A DNA stretch of 64,000 bases, taken from the NCBI GenBank assembly GCA_034190875.2, contig CM067356.1, forward strand, positions 69,356,527-69,420,526. The letters are read 5' to 3'. The DNA comes from Urechis unicinctus. Taxonomy: Eukaryota > Annelida > Polychaeta > Xenopneusta > Urechidae. A model generated the notes under the pieces. It did no database searches. It was not told the DNA's origin and saw only the letters and a program-made list of their open reading frames with translations. How positions within the stretch are numbered: position 1 is the stretch's first letter; every line of letters starts with the position of its first letter. Positions 36,570 through 50,039 of the stretch are shown here, in pieces. The translations under genes were made by a program, and so were the position numbers.

Positions 36570-37390
36570 CGGCTTAAGAAGAGGAGGTTTCATATTTTAG
36601 TAGAATAAATTTTCGACATTAGTGGAGAAAGTCTAAATCATTAGTTAGGGAAATCTCAGACGCCAGCATAGGATGCATCAGACGATAAAAGATAAAGTGT
36701 CACAAATAGGCAGCAGAAAAAGAGAAAGTTTCCGGAGGTATCAACAGAAGTCTCAGTCGCTAAAAGAGCAAGTTTCAGGAAGTGGCAGCAGAAGTCTTAG
36801 ATGATATAAGAGAAAGCATCAGAAGGTGGCAGCATAAGTCTCAGATGGTAAAGGAGAACGTTTCAGGAGGCGGAAGCAGAAGTCTTAGACAATAAAATAG
36901 CAAGTTTGAAGAGGTGGCAGCAGAGGTCTTAGACAATAAAATAGAAAATATCAAAAAGGGGAAGCAGAAGTCTAAGACAATAAAAGAGCAAGTTTCAGGA
37001 GGTGGCAGATGAGAAGTCTTAGACAAAAGAAAAAAATATCAGGAGGTGGAAGCAGAATTCGCAGCCGATAAAAAACAAAGTTTCAGGAGGTGGCAGCAGC
37101 AGTCTCAGCCGATAAATCAGAATGTTTCAGCAGGTGGCCCTAGAAGTCTCAGGCGATGGTAGCAGAAATATTTCTGACGTTAGTTTACGAAAACCCTGAC
37201 GTCACTAGAGAATAGACTATGAGAGTCGGACGTTCGAAAACGTTGGCTCGACATTGATAGCGGTGGGCTCATACGTAAGAAGAGAGAGGCTTAGACGTTG
37301 GTAGAGGTAGATCCGACGTTGATAGCGGGTGGCTCAGACGTTGATTATGACAGGCTCAGACGTTGGAAGAAGGGATGGTTATAATAGGAG
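36570..37390. repeat. GTCTCAGAC-type minisatellite
   Basis: About 15 units of 45-50 bp with GCAGAAGTCTTAGACAATAAA and GAGCAAGTTTCAGGAGGTGGC, becoming GACGTTGGTAGAGG-like from 37230. Reverse-complement relative of 4440-4860. Confidence 0.8.
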
Positions 37391-37399
37391 GGGAATTAT

Positions 37400-40300
37400 C
37401 AAATGTTAGTAGAGTCAGTCTATGGCATAGACAATTTACAACTCTAGATGAGGATCAAGTCAAAATGTATAACATTTCCCTATCCATCATGTAAAGTCTG
37501 AGGTAACATGCGAGTAATAACAAATCATATTGCGCTTGACGCTTCGCTGATTTTCGTGACGCCCAGCATAGTAAATATTTACTTCCTTCTGTCCAAATTG
37601 CAATACTCACGCAAGGAACATTCGTTACAGGATATTGTCATGATGATGTGAACGTTATGTTTAACAGGATGCTTGTGACGATATAGATCAGTTAGTTCAT
37701 GGGCCGCTGAACCATAAAATAAACGTGGCCGGAAAATTTTGAGTGTCAATGACCGACAAGACTAATACTACAACAGCGTCAAAACGCAGGGTGAAGTGGT
37801 CGTCGGGCAGCATTTTAGCTGTATTAAACCCACAACAGTTCTGTTGCGCATAAAATCATCAACCAAAATTTGTACCACAGCACCTTTCCATTAAGTATAT
37901 GGCGATTAAAGAAGTCACTCGTGTAGATAAAGCCGGTCTTGAACATTATGATCAAATCCATTTACCGAGATTTTCTATATGGTTTTAACTGATGAACGTT
38001 TTGTTGTGAACATTCCTCCTGCATGATGCAAGCAGGCGATATTTCAGGAGCATATCTGTATTAATAGCAGATTCCAGAGACATCGGATCAAGCGTCTCCT
38101 GTACTTTTGTTGATGGTATGGTAATAACTAAAACACTTGTTAGAGACAAACTCACTGAATACCTACTTATACATAACCTATTGAATTAATTTCATAATTT
38201 TGTTCCGTGCAAGCGCTCTTGGCTCACCACACTTTCGGAAATCTAGGTGACATTTCTTAAATGATAGACTCTGGGTACCTTGTTAATGTAACGTAGTATG
38301 ATTTTGTTTCCACCCTCAAGCATCATTAGCTATGTACTCGAATTGAAAATGGGTAACTCAGTAATCGAAGTTAGACAGTAGTGTTAAATGGCGTTGAATC
38401 AGACAAGAGTTTTTACGGTTGTCCCTAAAAAGTCGGCCCTGTCACCCGTTCTTCTCTTAATCTTCGTATATGATCTAGCTTGTTCTGTTGACATAACGTT
38501 AAAAAATTTGATGGCACATCAATCTTCTCCTGGGCGAGGACCAAAATTGCTCACGACGAATCTGACATAAAGTGCTAGGCTGCGGAAATTAAAAATGCAG
38601 TACTGAAACTTTTAGCCGCACCGTTTTTTGTATACATATTCCCGTTCACTAACATGCCTAGCATTGATCTCAAATAATGATGTAACATTGACTGTTTTAT
38701 ATGCACTTGTACAGTTAGCAATGTCGAAGACACGTTAACTTGCAACTTTTTGGCGTGATACATCGGCGACATGCGTGAACCGACGAAAATCACCGTGTGG
38801 ACATCAGCTAACATCGCCGAGAATGACCATGTTTATCATGCTCCAGATCATAAAATCAAATTGTACTATCAAATTTAGTATTCTACTTTTCTCACCTTTA
38901 ACTTTAAGAGTTATGATGATAGATCACAATAAGTCGTCTTCATTAACTAGTTTCTATGCGCTGGTTGATAGTTTAAGACCAAGGACTGTTTTTATTAGAT
39001 GCACTCACGACGAAATATTGAGATCATCTCGTATTGCATAACTAAATAAGATGCCCTTTCTCTCCACCCAACTAACAAATGCCAACCATTGGCTGCATTA
39101 TATCCAGACTTCATGCGGTATTTTGTATTAGATAAATGGCATAATTTCAGGCATCTGTTGTCACTTTGTTTCTCATGCAGTGCCAAAAAGTGAAGTGTCA
39201 CAGGTGCAAAAACTACAGACACGTATTGTAGTTTATAATTCATTGCTAGGTTTGATTGACAAAACCATAAGGAAACGGCTGCAGTTATGCCCATAGGGGG
39301 CAATGACTCAAGACCAAGCCTGTAACAACATCTGAAAGGCGGGGTGGATGTTGCCCATAGTGTGAATAAATCACGCCAATCAGAGGAACTGTCGTGTTTT
39401 CTGCTCCAAACTTCGTAACAAACATTTGCACAATATCTGAGCGTTGTATGTGCGGTCGATTCATGTTAAAAATACATCGTTAGCAACTCTTTGTGTCGCA
39501 AAAGACCAAATAACGGGCTGCCAATGAAATTTGTTAGTGCTTGTTGGAGAATTATTATGTCAGGATGCTCAGGCAGCGTTACTGACTTAAAACAGATTAC
39601 ATATAGTCATTTAGCAAGCGACGATTATATGCACTGATATGTCAACGGACGGTCTATGTACAATTTTGTGTCTAGTGCTATCAGACAGCCAGAGACAACC
39701 AATACGTGCACAAATTAAATATAGTTCGCAATGGTACATGAATGGTGGATGTATTACCCTCTACAAACGAGCCCATACGCGTGCACACCACATCTGCTCG
39801 CCCACAAGCTCATAAGAAATCCGTCCCAAACCGCGCCACAATTAGATACATTCATTACATGCCAATGTTTATGTATCATTCCGTATGCATCCATCAAACA
39901 ACGTCAGGTTAAGGCGAATAAGAGTCATTATATGTTACGTGTAGACATCGTTGATTACTTTTGCGTCAGAGCGCCAAATTTTGTTGAGCCATGTTTGTCG
40001 TTCAAAACTGCCTTGCAAAACATGGAACGTTGTTGCGCCACTAGGTTTCGCGTCTCTGGCTGCATTAGGACACGGGTGAGGCAGAGTAATACCCGATTGT
40101 ACGTTATTTGGCATGATATGATAAGTACATATAAGGCTGCATTTTATAACCTGCTCGATAAACGCGGATTCGCTAAAAGATAACACAAGCCCATTGCTGC
40201 ATGTATACACTTATAACAAATACGACAAGCAGATAAAAAGAAACGGACTTATCCCTTGTAGCAATTTGTCTGCTGTCGTTATTGCAATAAAAGCATTGCC

Positions 40301-42530
40301 AGCGACATCATAGATATGATTCGAGTCAAATGGATGATTGCATAATTTGTAAATCGGACGACCCTATGGAAATCAACAGCGAGCGATTATTTGTTCAGCT
40401 TATTTGCATAAAGTGCTATATTTTCAATAATGCGACCTCATATCAAAGCATATTTCTAGCAGTTATGTCATGTGGTGTAGCATATTTCGAAACATACATC
40501 TTTTATTCATTATCTTTACACATGATGTATCACAATTAAGCAAAAAAATTTGTTAGACCAATGTTTGTCTTATTTTGTTTGAGTATTTATCAATTGTCAA
40601 TATTTTATATTGTGTATATAATATTTGGCCCCACATAACGTATATTAACATAAATTTGCAGGCGGAAATATAAGTTATATTTAAAGCTATTAATCCCGCG
40701 GTGAAAAATGTACCTTAGGCTATATTAGGAATAGAAAACATGGAAAGCATCTGTTGCATTGGGAAGATTCTGCTAAATAACACAAATAACATTGTTGGTT
40801 CACAAGTACAACTGCTGTACATTTTTAATTAAACTCATATGCATAGCTTTAAAGTCACTATTGCTTAGAATGTAGAGTACTCTAACGATTGAAATCATAC
40901 TGCCTTGTTGTTTTCGGACCGCAATTTCGAGAATTATGCATCTAGATCTTAACAATTTACTTTGGCTTCTAACTAGGATTTACACATGTCTTGTTATTGC
41001 CTCGATTCATTTATATTGTTATAATCATTATGTCACGCACAAGACACTGCCTTTCAACATTTCAATTAAACCACAGGTGTTCCAAGCCAGCTATTGCCAT
41101 TGTATGTCCTTGGATGAATAATTGCAAATTTGTCGATACACGCCACCCGCCGTCTCTTAGGACGAATGAAGTCCTTTAATTGTAACTATGACAGTCTTTT
41201 TAAGATATGAAGGTTAATGTATTCAAAACGGAAACCAAACATCAATTTTGTTTATTTTGTAGATAACCTGTACACACCGTGCGGGCCCTAATAATCATAT
41301 GGAAATGGCTGCAACCGATTGCGAAATTTATTTGGTGATAATTATAATAAGCTAAACAATACACATTTTATAAACATGCAATATGTTCATGAGGTATTGA
41401 ATGACACTCGCGTTCATGGTAGAGCCATGAATAAGCTATTAGCTGGCGTATTCTACCGATGCGTGTATATGATGTTAATAAATTATTCTGTATACTTTTT
41501 GGCAAATGTGTTTAAACAAGAAAAGATAATAACACCTTAAGCCTGGTAACGATTTAACCGTATGACACAGGGGTTGTTTGATTAACGGTGTATATACCAA
41601 ATGCACTGAGCTCATAACTCGACTTGGTTGTTGATTTAACATCAAAGTGCATTTAAGTGTGGCTAAGGATGTAATATTGATTTATATGTTATTCATTCGC
41701 AAGGACAATGTTTGCTGCTCTGTAAGTGAAAATCGAGCTCGAACAAGTTTTAGCTTGACTCATACAAAGTGTAGTTATAGCGTTGAAGGCTATATTGCAT
41801 GATTGGCTTGTTTGTATATGCAGAAAAAACAATTAATCAACATTATTGCAGTTTTATCATCAGCATTTTGTGTTAGACCTACGCCTCCATGATACTTATG
41901 ATACATTTGGAAGTTTATCGACAACACATTAATCAACATTGATATCATGGTTTAACAGATAAGGGTAGATGCAGCACACTACACGGACAACGAAGCAGAG
42001 GTTATCACATGGTTCTTTGTTTTCTTTTGTTTTTGCTTGAAACAATTGTGTCTTTTGCATAACAAAATTACAAATCATCATATACTAACAACATTGTCAT
42101 ATTTCTAGATGCATGAATTGCGCAGCTTTGCTGATTCGATCAATGCAGAGCAGGACGCACATTGCACCGATGTGCATCGTTAACATCGTTTTCAACAACT
42201 ATGGAGAACCTCTGAGACTACAACCTTATCAACGGATGCATTTTAGATCGTTGTAAACATCTAACATAGTTCAGAACTGTCAACATGATAACTATAAACG
42301 ATACAAATGGTGAAATCACATCACCCACTATGGAACATGGTTATATGTATGAAGGCTAGGCTTTGGTATGATAAATCGACGGTAATTGCACTACTTGGGC
42401 GCCCTTGGCATAGGCGAGCCGTCACATTAATACCAACTATTGTCCGTTTCCCAATAGCCAAACCTAATGGGATCAGAACCCCGGGATGCACATATAATCA
42501 TCTTATTTCATCGCCTTTAGCACATTAGAA
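37400..42530. other. AT-rich, no supported gene
   Basis: Only short frames occur. The longest is 150 codons at 39731-40183 on +, with overlapping frames on -, no family resemblance and no splice context. I see no repeats longer than a few dozen bases and no mobile-element protein I would defend. Confidence 0.5.
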
Positions 42531-42539
42531 GACCAAAGT

Positions 42540-43395
42540 CGCCCTCGTTGCCTTGCTTGTCTATTGCTAAGGTCTTGGTAGCCTCAAAGAAAAGAAGACC
42601 GTTATGCGTATCTGTGAATAATAGAACCGCAAACTAACTGATGGATTTACTTTATCACGTACCTTGGCAGCACACTCTCTAACACAATCCATATAGATGA
42701 CGAAGTACTCTCCAGGATATCCAAGGCTAGCCAAGCTTTTGGCAGACTTAAACACTCCGTATGGAATAGGAAAAGACTCATCCTAGAAACCAAACTCTAG
42801 GTCTATCGGGCTGCAGTTCTACCTCTCTTCTTTATGATGCCGAGTCCTGGACTGTTTACCAACGCCATGCAAGGAAGATTAACCGCCTTCACCTTACTTG
42901 CCTGAGAAAACTCTTGAACATCAATTGGCAAGACATGATTCCTGACACTGAAGAACTTGCCAAAGCCAAAATGCCAAGCATCTTTGCAATGCTCAAGAGA
43001 ATCCAACTCCGCTGGGCTGGTCATGTCCTCAGAATGATGGACAAAAGAATACCAAAATAGCTCTTACATGGCGAACTCACCACTGGAAAAAGATCTTGTG
43101 GTGGCCAGAAGAAAAGGTTCAAGACTCCCTAAAGGTGTCGTTAAAGGATTGTAGCATCAACCACACTAGCTGGGAGACAATAGCTCAGGACAGACAAGTG
43201 TGGCGTTCCAAAACCATTAAAGGAGCTGAGGCATATGAGGCTGACCGTATCGTGTGTGCTGTTGCAAAAAGGGAAGCCAGGAAATCAAGACATGCAGCGA
43301 TTCCCAACCTCAATGCCAACACAGGATAAACTCAGGACATCTCCGTCCTGGCTAGGATGAAAGATGACTGAACGATGGTCCTCTTCACATATTGG
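42540..43395 (+). pseudogene. Non-LTR retrotransposon 3' end (RT thumb/C-terminal region)
   Basis: Broken frames on + read ITYLGSTLSNTIHIDDEVLS then RISKASQAFGRLKHSVWNRK (42650-42770). These continue as NRLHLTCLRKLLNINWQDMI, PSIFAMLKRIQLRWAGHVL, then RIPKxLLHGELTTGKRS and FKDSLKVSLKDCSINHTSWE (43096-43330 frame), ending REARKSRHAAIPN. This order is the C-terminal part of LINE reverse transcriptases common in invertebrates. Three or more frameshifts and stops, and no upstream RT palm, make it a 5'-truncated dead insertion. Confidence 0.8.
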
Positions 43396-43399
43396 ACTG

Positions 43400-44050
43400 G
43401 TAATACGATGCATGCAGTGCTGGTTAATACAGGACCGAATAATTCGCAACTCTCATTCTGATATTAATTATGTCGTATCCTTTTACAAGTAACATGAGAT
43501 TCCTGACGTGATTAAGAATGGATGCATTTGATTTGTCGACCAATCAGCGAAGCGCAAGAATTTTACCCGATCAATGTCGCCTCAACTCCCTACGGTATGG
43601 TCGGTGACTAATAAGGGTTCACTCTATCAGAATAGACGCCTAAAATAGCAAGGTATTGTATTGAATTTTACTTATGCCCTCGTTGTCGAGTAATGGATGA
43701 AATAGAACAATCAGTCTTTGCGTGTCAAAGCATTAGCAAGCATTGGTCGGTTGTTATTTACGTTGTTCATATTGATAATTTGCAAAACACATATTTCCTA
43801 CCAGCACTAGCCGAGTGCTTTGGCAGCTCGTTATTAAGGGGCCATGTGTGACACAAACCGTTGCGTTGTATTTGATGAAGCTGCTTAATTGAAACATATA
43901 TATTCCCTTAGAAGCCACGTCGGAGAACAATTCATTTTCCTCTGACTCCAAATTAATTGCTGAAGAGCGAAAATTGTTTTGCTTGCTTTACTCCAACTTC
44001 TTTCCGCACCGCGAAAAATAAGTTGCATGAAACAAAAACCGCGGTCGCGC
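43400..44050. other. No supported gene
   Basis: Immediately after the LINE end there is no clear poly(A) tail or target-site duplication that I can define. Small frames only. Confidence 0.4.
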
Positions 44051-44054
44051 TTGC

Positions 44055-44392
44055 TTTAGTGTTTCAACCAGCCAACACAGACTACTATGCTGTTAACTGT
44101 GCTTGTAATCAGTGTTTCAAGCGAGTGAGGGTACATAACGCGCATGACACTTTAGAGAAAACGTAAACTCTGTCATTTGTAAATACCCATATGGCCTCTC
44201 TCTCCCTTTCCAACCGCTCTCTCCCTCGCGCTCTGCTTTAGTGTTTCTAACAGCATCCAACACAGACTACTATGCTGTTAACTGTGCTTGTAATCAGTGT
44301 TTCAAGCGAGTGAGGGTACATAACGCGCATGACACTTTAGAGAAAACGTAAACTTTGTAATTTGTAAATACCCATATGGCCTCTCTCTCCCC
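44055..44392 (+). repeat. Tandem duplication of a ~165 bp unit
   Basis: The unit from GCTTTAGTGTTTC through CCAACACAGACTACTATGCT, CAAGCGAGTGAGGGTACAT and TACCCATATGGCCTCTC occurs twice in direct orientation (44055-44200 and about 44237-44392). The copies are nearly identical, so this is recent. Confidence 0.88.
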
Positions 44393-44505
44393 TATATATC
44401 CCTCTCTCTCTCTATCTATCTATCTATATATCGCTCTGTGTTTCTGCTTGTCTCTCTCTCTCTCTAGCTCTCTATCTATTTTATATATTATCTCTCGCTC
44501 GAATA
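44195..44505. repeat. CT-rich simple sequence
   Basis: (CT)n, (TCTA)n and CTCTCTCGCTC stretches follow each unit of the tandem duplication. Confidence 0.8.
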
Positions 44506-44509
44506 AATT

Positions 44510-47330
44510 AATGATATTGCTATTTTGCTGACGATATGAATTAACAAAACCCAGTTTTTAAAGGCTTAGTTCCGGTGACAATATGCATTAGGAATACTTA
44601 AAGCCATGACAAATATTTACAAAGGCCACGCACAAGAGATATTTGTGATTAAAAACAATCGCTATCATCCCCTACAGCAACGATAAACAATGCGACGCCC
44701 CGGACAAAATGGGAGGCGGCTACAATCCAGCATAGTCCAGAGGTTGAACTTATTCATTCGGTTTCATACTGGCCACCTTTTCTATTTATGACTGCTTAAG
44801 AGATGCAGCAATGTAACTGTACGATTTTTAAACTGTTCAGAGAATTAAACGAAATATCATGTCTATGCTCTTGTAGAGCAATTACAGGTTATTCAACAAT
44901 GTCAGATTTGTTTTACCTGTTGTTATGCTACTTACCATTCTGTCGAAGTTTGACGCGACATCATGCATGTGGGGTAGGTCGCAGATGGCGTTGTTAGCTG
45001 CATATACTTTCATTTCCTTCATTACACGCATTACCATAGAATTTGGAATTTTGCCTAGATTACGATTTACAAGCAGTAAACAATTCTAACCTGGTTACAT
45101 TTTTGGGAACATACTACAAATGAACACTTAAGTTATGCACTGCCTATGACCATTATTTCTTTAGACAGGGCAGACATTCTGTAAATGATTACTTCACTGC
45201 GTTCTTATTTATAATCGTTACTGTTGTAGCTCACTAAGTTTCAATCAGTCATTAATATGGATGGTGTTTTCATTAATGATGTGTTATATGTATATTTCAT
45301 AACCTGTAAGGTTAACGTAACGAACGACTTGGCTAGTGAGTAATTCGGTTGAGTCATAATCAAAAATTCCCTGTCACCTGTAACCTAACACGGAACAAGG
45401 GCATAGAAATATGTGCTCTGTACTCTTTTTGCTATAAGTGTGCTGGTGTTGATGATCATATAAGACACTCAGCGTCTCTGTAAACTTCAATATCGCTTTC
45501 TAGCACACAACCACATACACATCTCTGTCAGTGAAACAAAATACAATGGCTGTTTTGGCGATGAAAACTAGTAGCGTTTTAAAAGGGTTCTTCCCGTCAA
45601 GAAACATAACAATACTTCGGCTGTTAGGCAATATTTCAAGGCAATTTTTATATCAGGTCCACCGACGATATTTGTGGTTTTTCGATAGAGAACCATGGAT
45701 TGTTTGCTTTATAGCATTACTATTTACGTTGCTTAGTGTTGTAATGAACGCCCGACTCCTCGCACTATCGTTAGTGAATATATTACCATTACAACTCTTA
45801 TTTAGGGAATGAATATTCGACTTCGTATTTTGGGTTTGCAAAACCATTATTCATCGAATTCATATTATTTTATCATTGAACCTTTGTACAGAATATTGTT
45901 TATATTTGTGGCCAACACGGCCAGGAAGTGACAAATTATTCATTAACGATACATTATGTTTGCTAATACAGTGAATCGTGAGAACCGTTGGTTATGACGA
46001 AGGTATCACAACCGAAACGTCGCATGATATGCATCTGTTAACACAACTTGGTTACATGAAATTAAGTTCGATAACCTCTATTAAGAGTTTGGCAATACTA
46101 AATAAGGCATAATAGTGCTTTCAAGTAAATGAGCATATCATTTATCATTAAACACACCGATCGATTGATTGCGTATGGGAATGTGAATTAAATCCATAGT
46201 TGACCGCTGATTTTCTCCATTTTGCGTATGAGGCATTTCCTATGAGAGGAAATTGACAACCTGTCATTCGCGTAACCTGACTTGCTTGTTCTGACAGATG
46301 GCGTGATAAGACGGTCTCTTCCTAGAAAGCAGCTTAGTGTCTATCAAAATATGATTGCTGACCGTATTCAAGGATTGTGCGGACTGATCTCTGTGAAAGG
46401 GGATGTAAAAGATCCTCTACTAACATGCAAAACCATTAGCGTTAGGGCGTTGCACAATAGCCAACAGAAGGTTGGATGTGTTTTTACATACAACAAAAGC
46501 AAGCCACATTGTGTTAGGGAGATTGAAAGCCAGAAATGTACGTTTTTCATTTATGTGCCATGATTGACCCTTCCCAGTCCAAAACATATCACTTGACGCA
46601 AACATTTAACTTTGTCTCAACATTCGGTAATAACCTACTTGTGATGCAGCTCCATACTTACTGTGGTCGTGCAAAATAAATCTGTGATAAATCGGTGTAT
46701 AAATCTGTGATAATGTATTCATTCACTGATCAAACCTCCAAGCCAAGTCGCTATACAAATACATGATAAAGAAAAAGGTAATTGTGTGTGAAGTCGCGAT
46801 ATGCATAAAATATGTTATCTAGAACCGCCTGCTTGTCACTTATCTTTCTCTCCGTCCCATTCATCACATTTGATATAAAAGTCACATTGTTACATGTTGT
46901 CAGAACGGGACGCCTAGGATCATAGCACAGAAGTAATCAATGTTTGTATTTGCTTGTTGCCGACAGTAAGCGCACTGCTAATGCAAAGGTAGGGTTTCCG
47001 ATTTTGTATTAAGTCTTTATGGCTCCTAACTTCCCGTATAAGTGCCATCGTATTTTTCCATAGATATGGCGATATGCTTGCAGCGTGAAGTAAGTTATTA
47101 AAACAGGTGCCATTTCGCTACATCATGGTGTCGGTAGACATACCGTGTGGAGCTGCTCATCATAATGGTGGAGGGTTGTATGAAAGCAAAGAGTAACAAA
47201 CCCAAGAAAAATGTCAAGGCGCAGTGGTGCAATTTATACGTTTATCGAACCTCGAATGGTGTAATGCATAAAGCAAATAGATGCTTGTTTAACATTTGGG
47301 GGGCACGAACGTGCATATATTATATGATTA
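44510..47330. other. No supported gene; two small unrecognised frames
   Basis: Frames at 45531-45812 (93 codons, hydrophobic segment WIVCFIALLFTLLSVVMNA) and 46282-46563 (93 codons, five cysteines) stand out slightly. They lack splice context or family resemblance, so I do not call them genes. Confidence 0.35.
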
Positions 47331-47334
47331 TACT

Positions 47335-47545
47335 TTATATAGTCATGAATGAATACTTTCTACCCAGTCACGTCTCAATGTAACGCGCTGAAAGCAATAA
47401 AACATTTAATCAATTGCCGATCTCAAATTAAATTTTTAAAAACAGGAAAATCGATTACTAACCACATTTATTTGTGATGCACCCAACAAGATCATAAATG
47501 AGCCCTCCCATGAAACTGCACAGGCAGAAACAATTGTGATGGGTG
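47335..47545 (+). repeat. ~210 bp duplicated segment, copy 1
   Basis: From TATATAGTCATGAATG through AAAGCAATAAAACATTTAAT and GATCTCAAATTAAATTTTTA to CCCTCCCATGAAACTGCACAG. Recurs with ~80-90% apparent identity at 48150-48380. Both copies contain AATAAA, so they could be duplicated 3' UTR or repeat ends. Confidence 0.7.
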
Positions 47546-48149
47546 ATTAAAAAGGTAATATGCAAAGTCACATTAATTGATCAGTGTGGTTGTTCTATTA
47601 AATATGTAAAATGTGCGCCCTATGACTAACTTTGTTTACATGGTAAAGTCAAATCGGCTCTTATTTGTGTACTCGTCTAACTTCGATTTTATGCTAATTG
47701 CATAATCATAAAACGGTAAGAACTTTAAATGTTAGTCGATCATCTTTAGTTGGAGGACATTTTGGTTGGGTTGTCATCGACAGTTCGTACTAGCTGCCTA
47801 AAGTAGAGAATACAGTACTTGTACAGCGCAATTATCTATTGCTAATATCTATCACGCTCTGAAAAAAAATACCCTGTATGACTCAAAAGCTGTGGTGGTA
47901 AAATGTACACTTTGTGCAGTAGCAGCAGGATTTCAAATAGCCCGACAGAAGCAACGATTCTGCAATAGTTGAATCGAAATCAATGATAGCTAGAGCAATA
48001 GATATGTACTCTGTTGAAAATATTTTGCATTTCTGTGGCAATTAGCATAAGCCGCAAACTTACGGCTGGAGCATGGTGTCCGAGATAACTATACATTCTA
48101 GGTCATTGATTGAATACTGAGCGCGCATGTATCAAATGATTATACTTTA

Positions 48150-48385
48150 TATAGTACTGAATGGTAAAGGCTTTTTTGAGAAGAACTTGCAACCCACACG
48201 CACGCTTTCACGTCTCGTCTATGTCACGCGCGCTTAAAGCAATAAAACATTTCATCTAATGCCGATCACAAATTAAATTTTAAAAAACAGGAAACTGGAT
48301 AACTTTCAACATTTATTTGTGATACATCCAACAAGCTCACAAATAGCCCTCCCGTGAAACTGCCTAGGCAGGACAATGGTGATAA
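48150..48385 (+). repeat. ~230 bp duplicated segment, copy 2
   Basis: Direct-orientation copy of 47335-47545, with a ~30 bp insertion (TTGCAACCCACACGCACGC region). Confidence 0.7.
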
Positions 48386-48563
48386 ACAGGAAGATGGCAG
48401 AAGTCACAGGCTCAATAGTTATGGGGATGCACTTTGACCTTGCTGTCACATCTAGAGAAATTGACAATGCGACATTTGAAATTCGAAAAGAGTGCTCATC
48501 CGTAGGTGTTACGTATTGCTTTTTTCTGCCATTGAATACCATGACATTGAAAGTAAGCCCGAA

Positions 48564-48566
<3 letters not shown>

Positions 48567-48630
<64 letters not shown>
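48567..48630. repeat. (GA)n microsatellite
   Basis: About 60 bp of uninterrupted GA dinucleotides. The flanking frame (48376-48846) stays open through it as Arg-Glu repeats, which is not evidence of coding. Confidence 0.93.
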
Positions 48631-48635
<5 letters not shown>

Positions 48636-50039
48636 TACATATATCTCATGGAATGGTGTTACACAAAACTTTAAATATACTGATAAAAAAGGTCCAAGAA
48701 CAAAATATGAAGCTTGTTTAATGCTTTGTCATGATCTCCATCCAAGCATTTGGGTTGCCTACGTGAAGCTCGAAAATCGAGCAATCTTCCATTTGTTAAC
48801 TCGGTTTTATATCACATATATTACTATTCAGTTCAATCGTACATGATATGATGATATTCAAACGGAAATTTTCTTTGCGACGTCGGGAGAAGCGAATTAT
48901 ATGTTAGTCCCTAGAAAGAGAAAAACAGAAAGTATTGTCATGGGATGTGGCTTTGAAGGGAAATGTAAAAGTAGCTAACAAGTGTGACTGCTAGTATGTT
49001 TTCCTTTGATTGATAATTGCGTGGATGTTTTTATAATAATGTTCCCCAAAGAAGCCGTTTTACTAGGCAGCATGCACGAAGTACAGAAAAGTTCGATGAA
49101 AGCAAATGTACTTGGCGCTATATTAAAACAAGTGGAGCCCGAGGAAGGTTTACTGCTATCTGTGTCTCTGAGTACTGCCAGCTCCAAAATAACAAAAAAA
49201 AAAACGTTTCAATTATTGTCCAGTCGTTTCACAAATCACACAACTTAAGGATGCAAATCAGAGGAGAGATGACAGTTAGCTAATCACTAAAGTGCCAGAG
49301 GTGGAGTGATAGCCAAATAACGAGCTGTGTCCTATGAAAAATCTCACATACATCAAAATATTGCAACGATGATAATCATTGATAAATTTAAAGAATATTT
49401 AGCGTTCCAACTGTAACATAGAAATCAGCGTACCCATATATTTTCCGTTGTTGATATTACCAAGCCTCCCTTAACTCTGGATATTTCCTGTCCCAAGATG
49501 GTTGGCTATCCTATCCTAAAATGCATAAAAACCCGAGGCGAGTTATAGCAATACATTACCCAATTAATGGTGGAGTATTAATATTATAACGTATTATGTT
49601 AATATAATAACGGGTTCTTGAATCAAATGTTGTACGAACCTTGTCCAGTATCTTTCCAATAATAAAAATGCTGTGGAGTGGAGTTCTACAAGTGGTGCAA
49701 TAGCATAGAGATGAGTTTTGTAATGTCGATATCACAGTTAAATCTGCATACGTAATGACTAACACACCGGCTATCAGAATGCAGACTTTGACAATCTCGA
49801 GCCAAGTAGTTATACTAGTAACTGGGCGCAACCATGCACGCCACACATGAGATTCTCAATTTATTCGATGATAAAATTCACCAGCATTTGGATCAAGTTT
49901 TGCGGATTGTGGCACATGGTAAAAAAAGTCTCTTTCGGTAAAGGTTGGCATTACCATGTCTGGTAATGAACCATTTTTTCTATGGGATTTTACACACATC
50001 TCTTTGGTTTAAGCGGATTTCTTGTTTAGATTCGAGTTC

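Noticed and set aside
38388-38570. Short frame with SALSPVLLLIFVYDL, vaguely like a reverse transcriptase motif
   Set aside because: Only ~15 residues resemble the family and no neighbouring RT motifs exist on that strand.
39731-40183. 150-codon ORF on +
   Set aside because: No family resemblance, overlapping frames on -, no splice or promoter support; likely chance.
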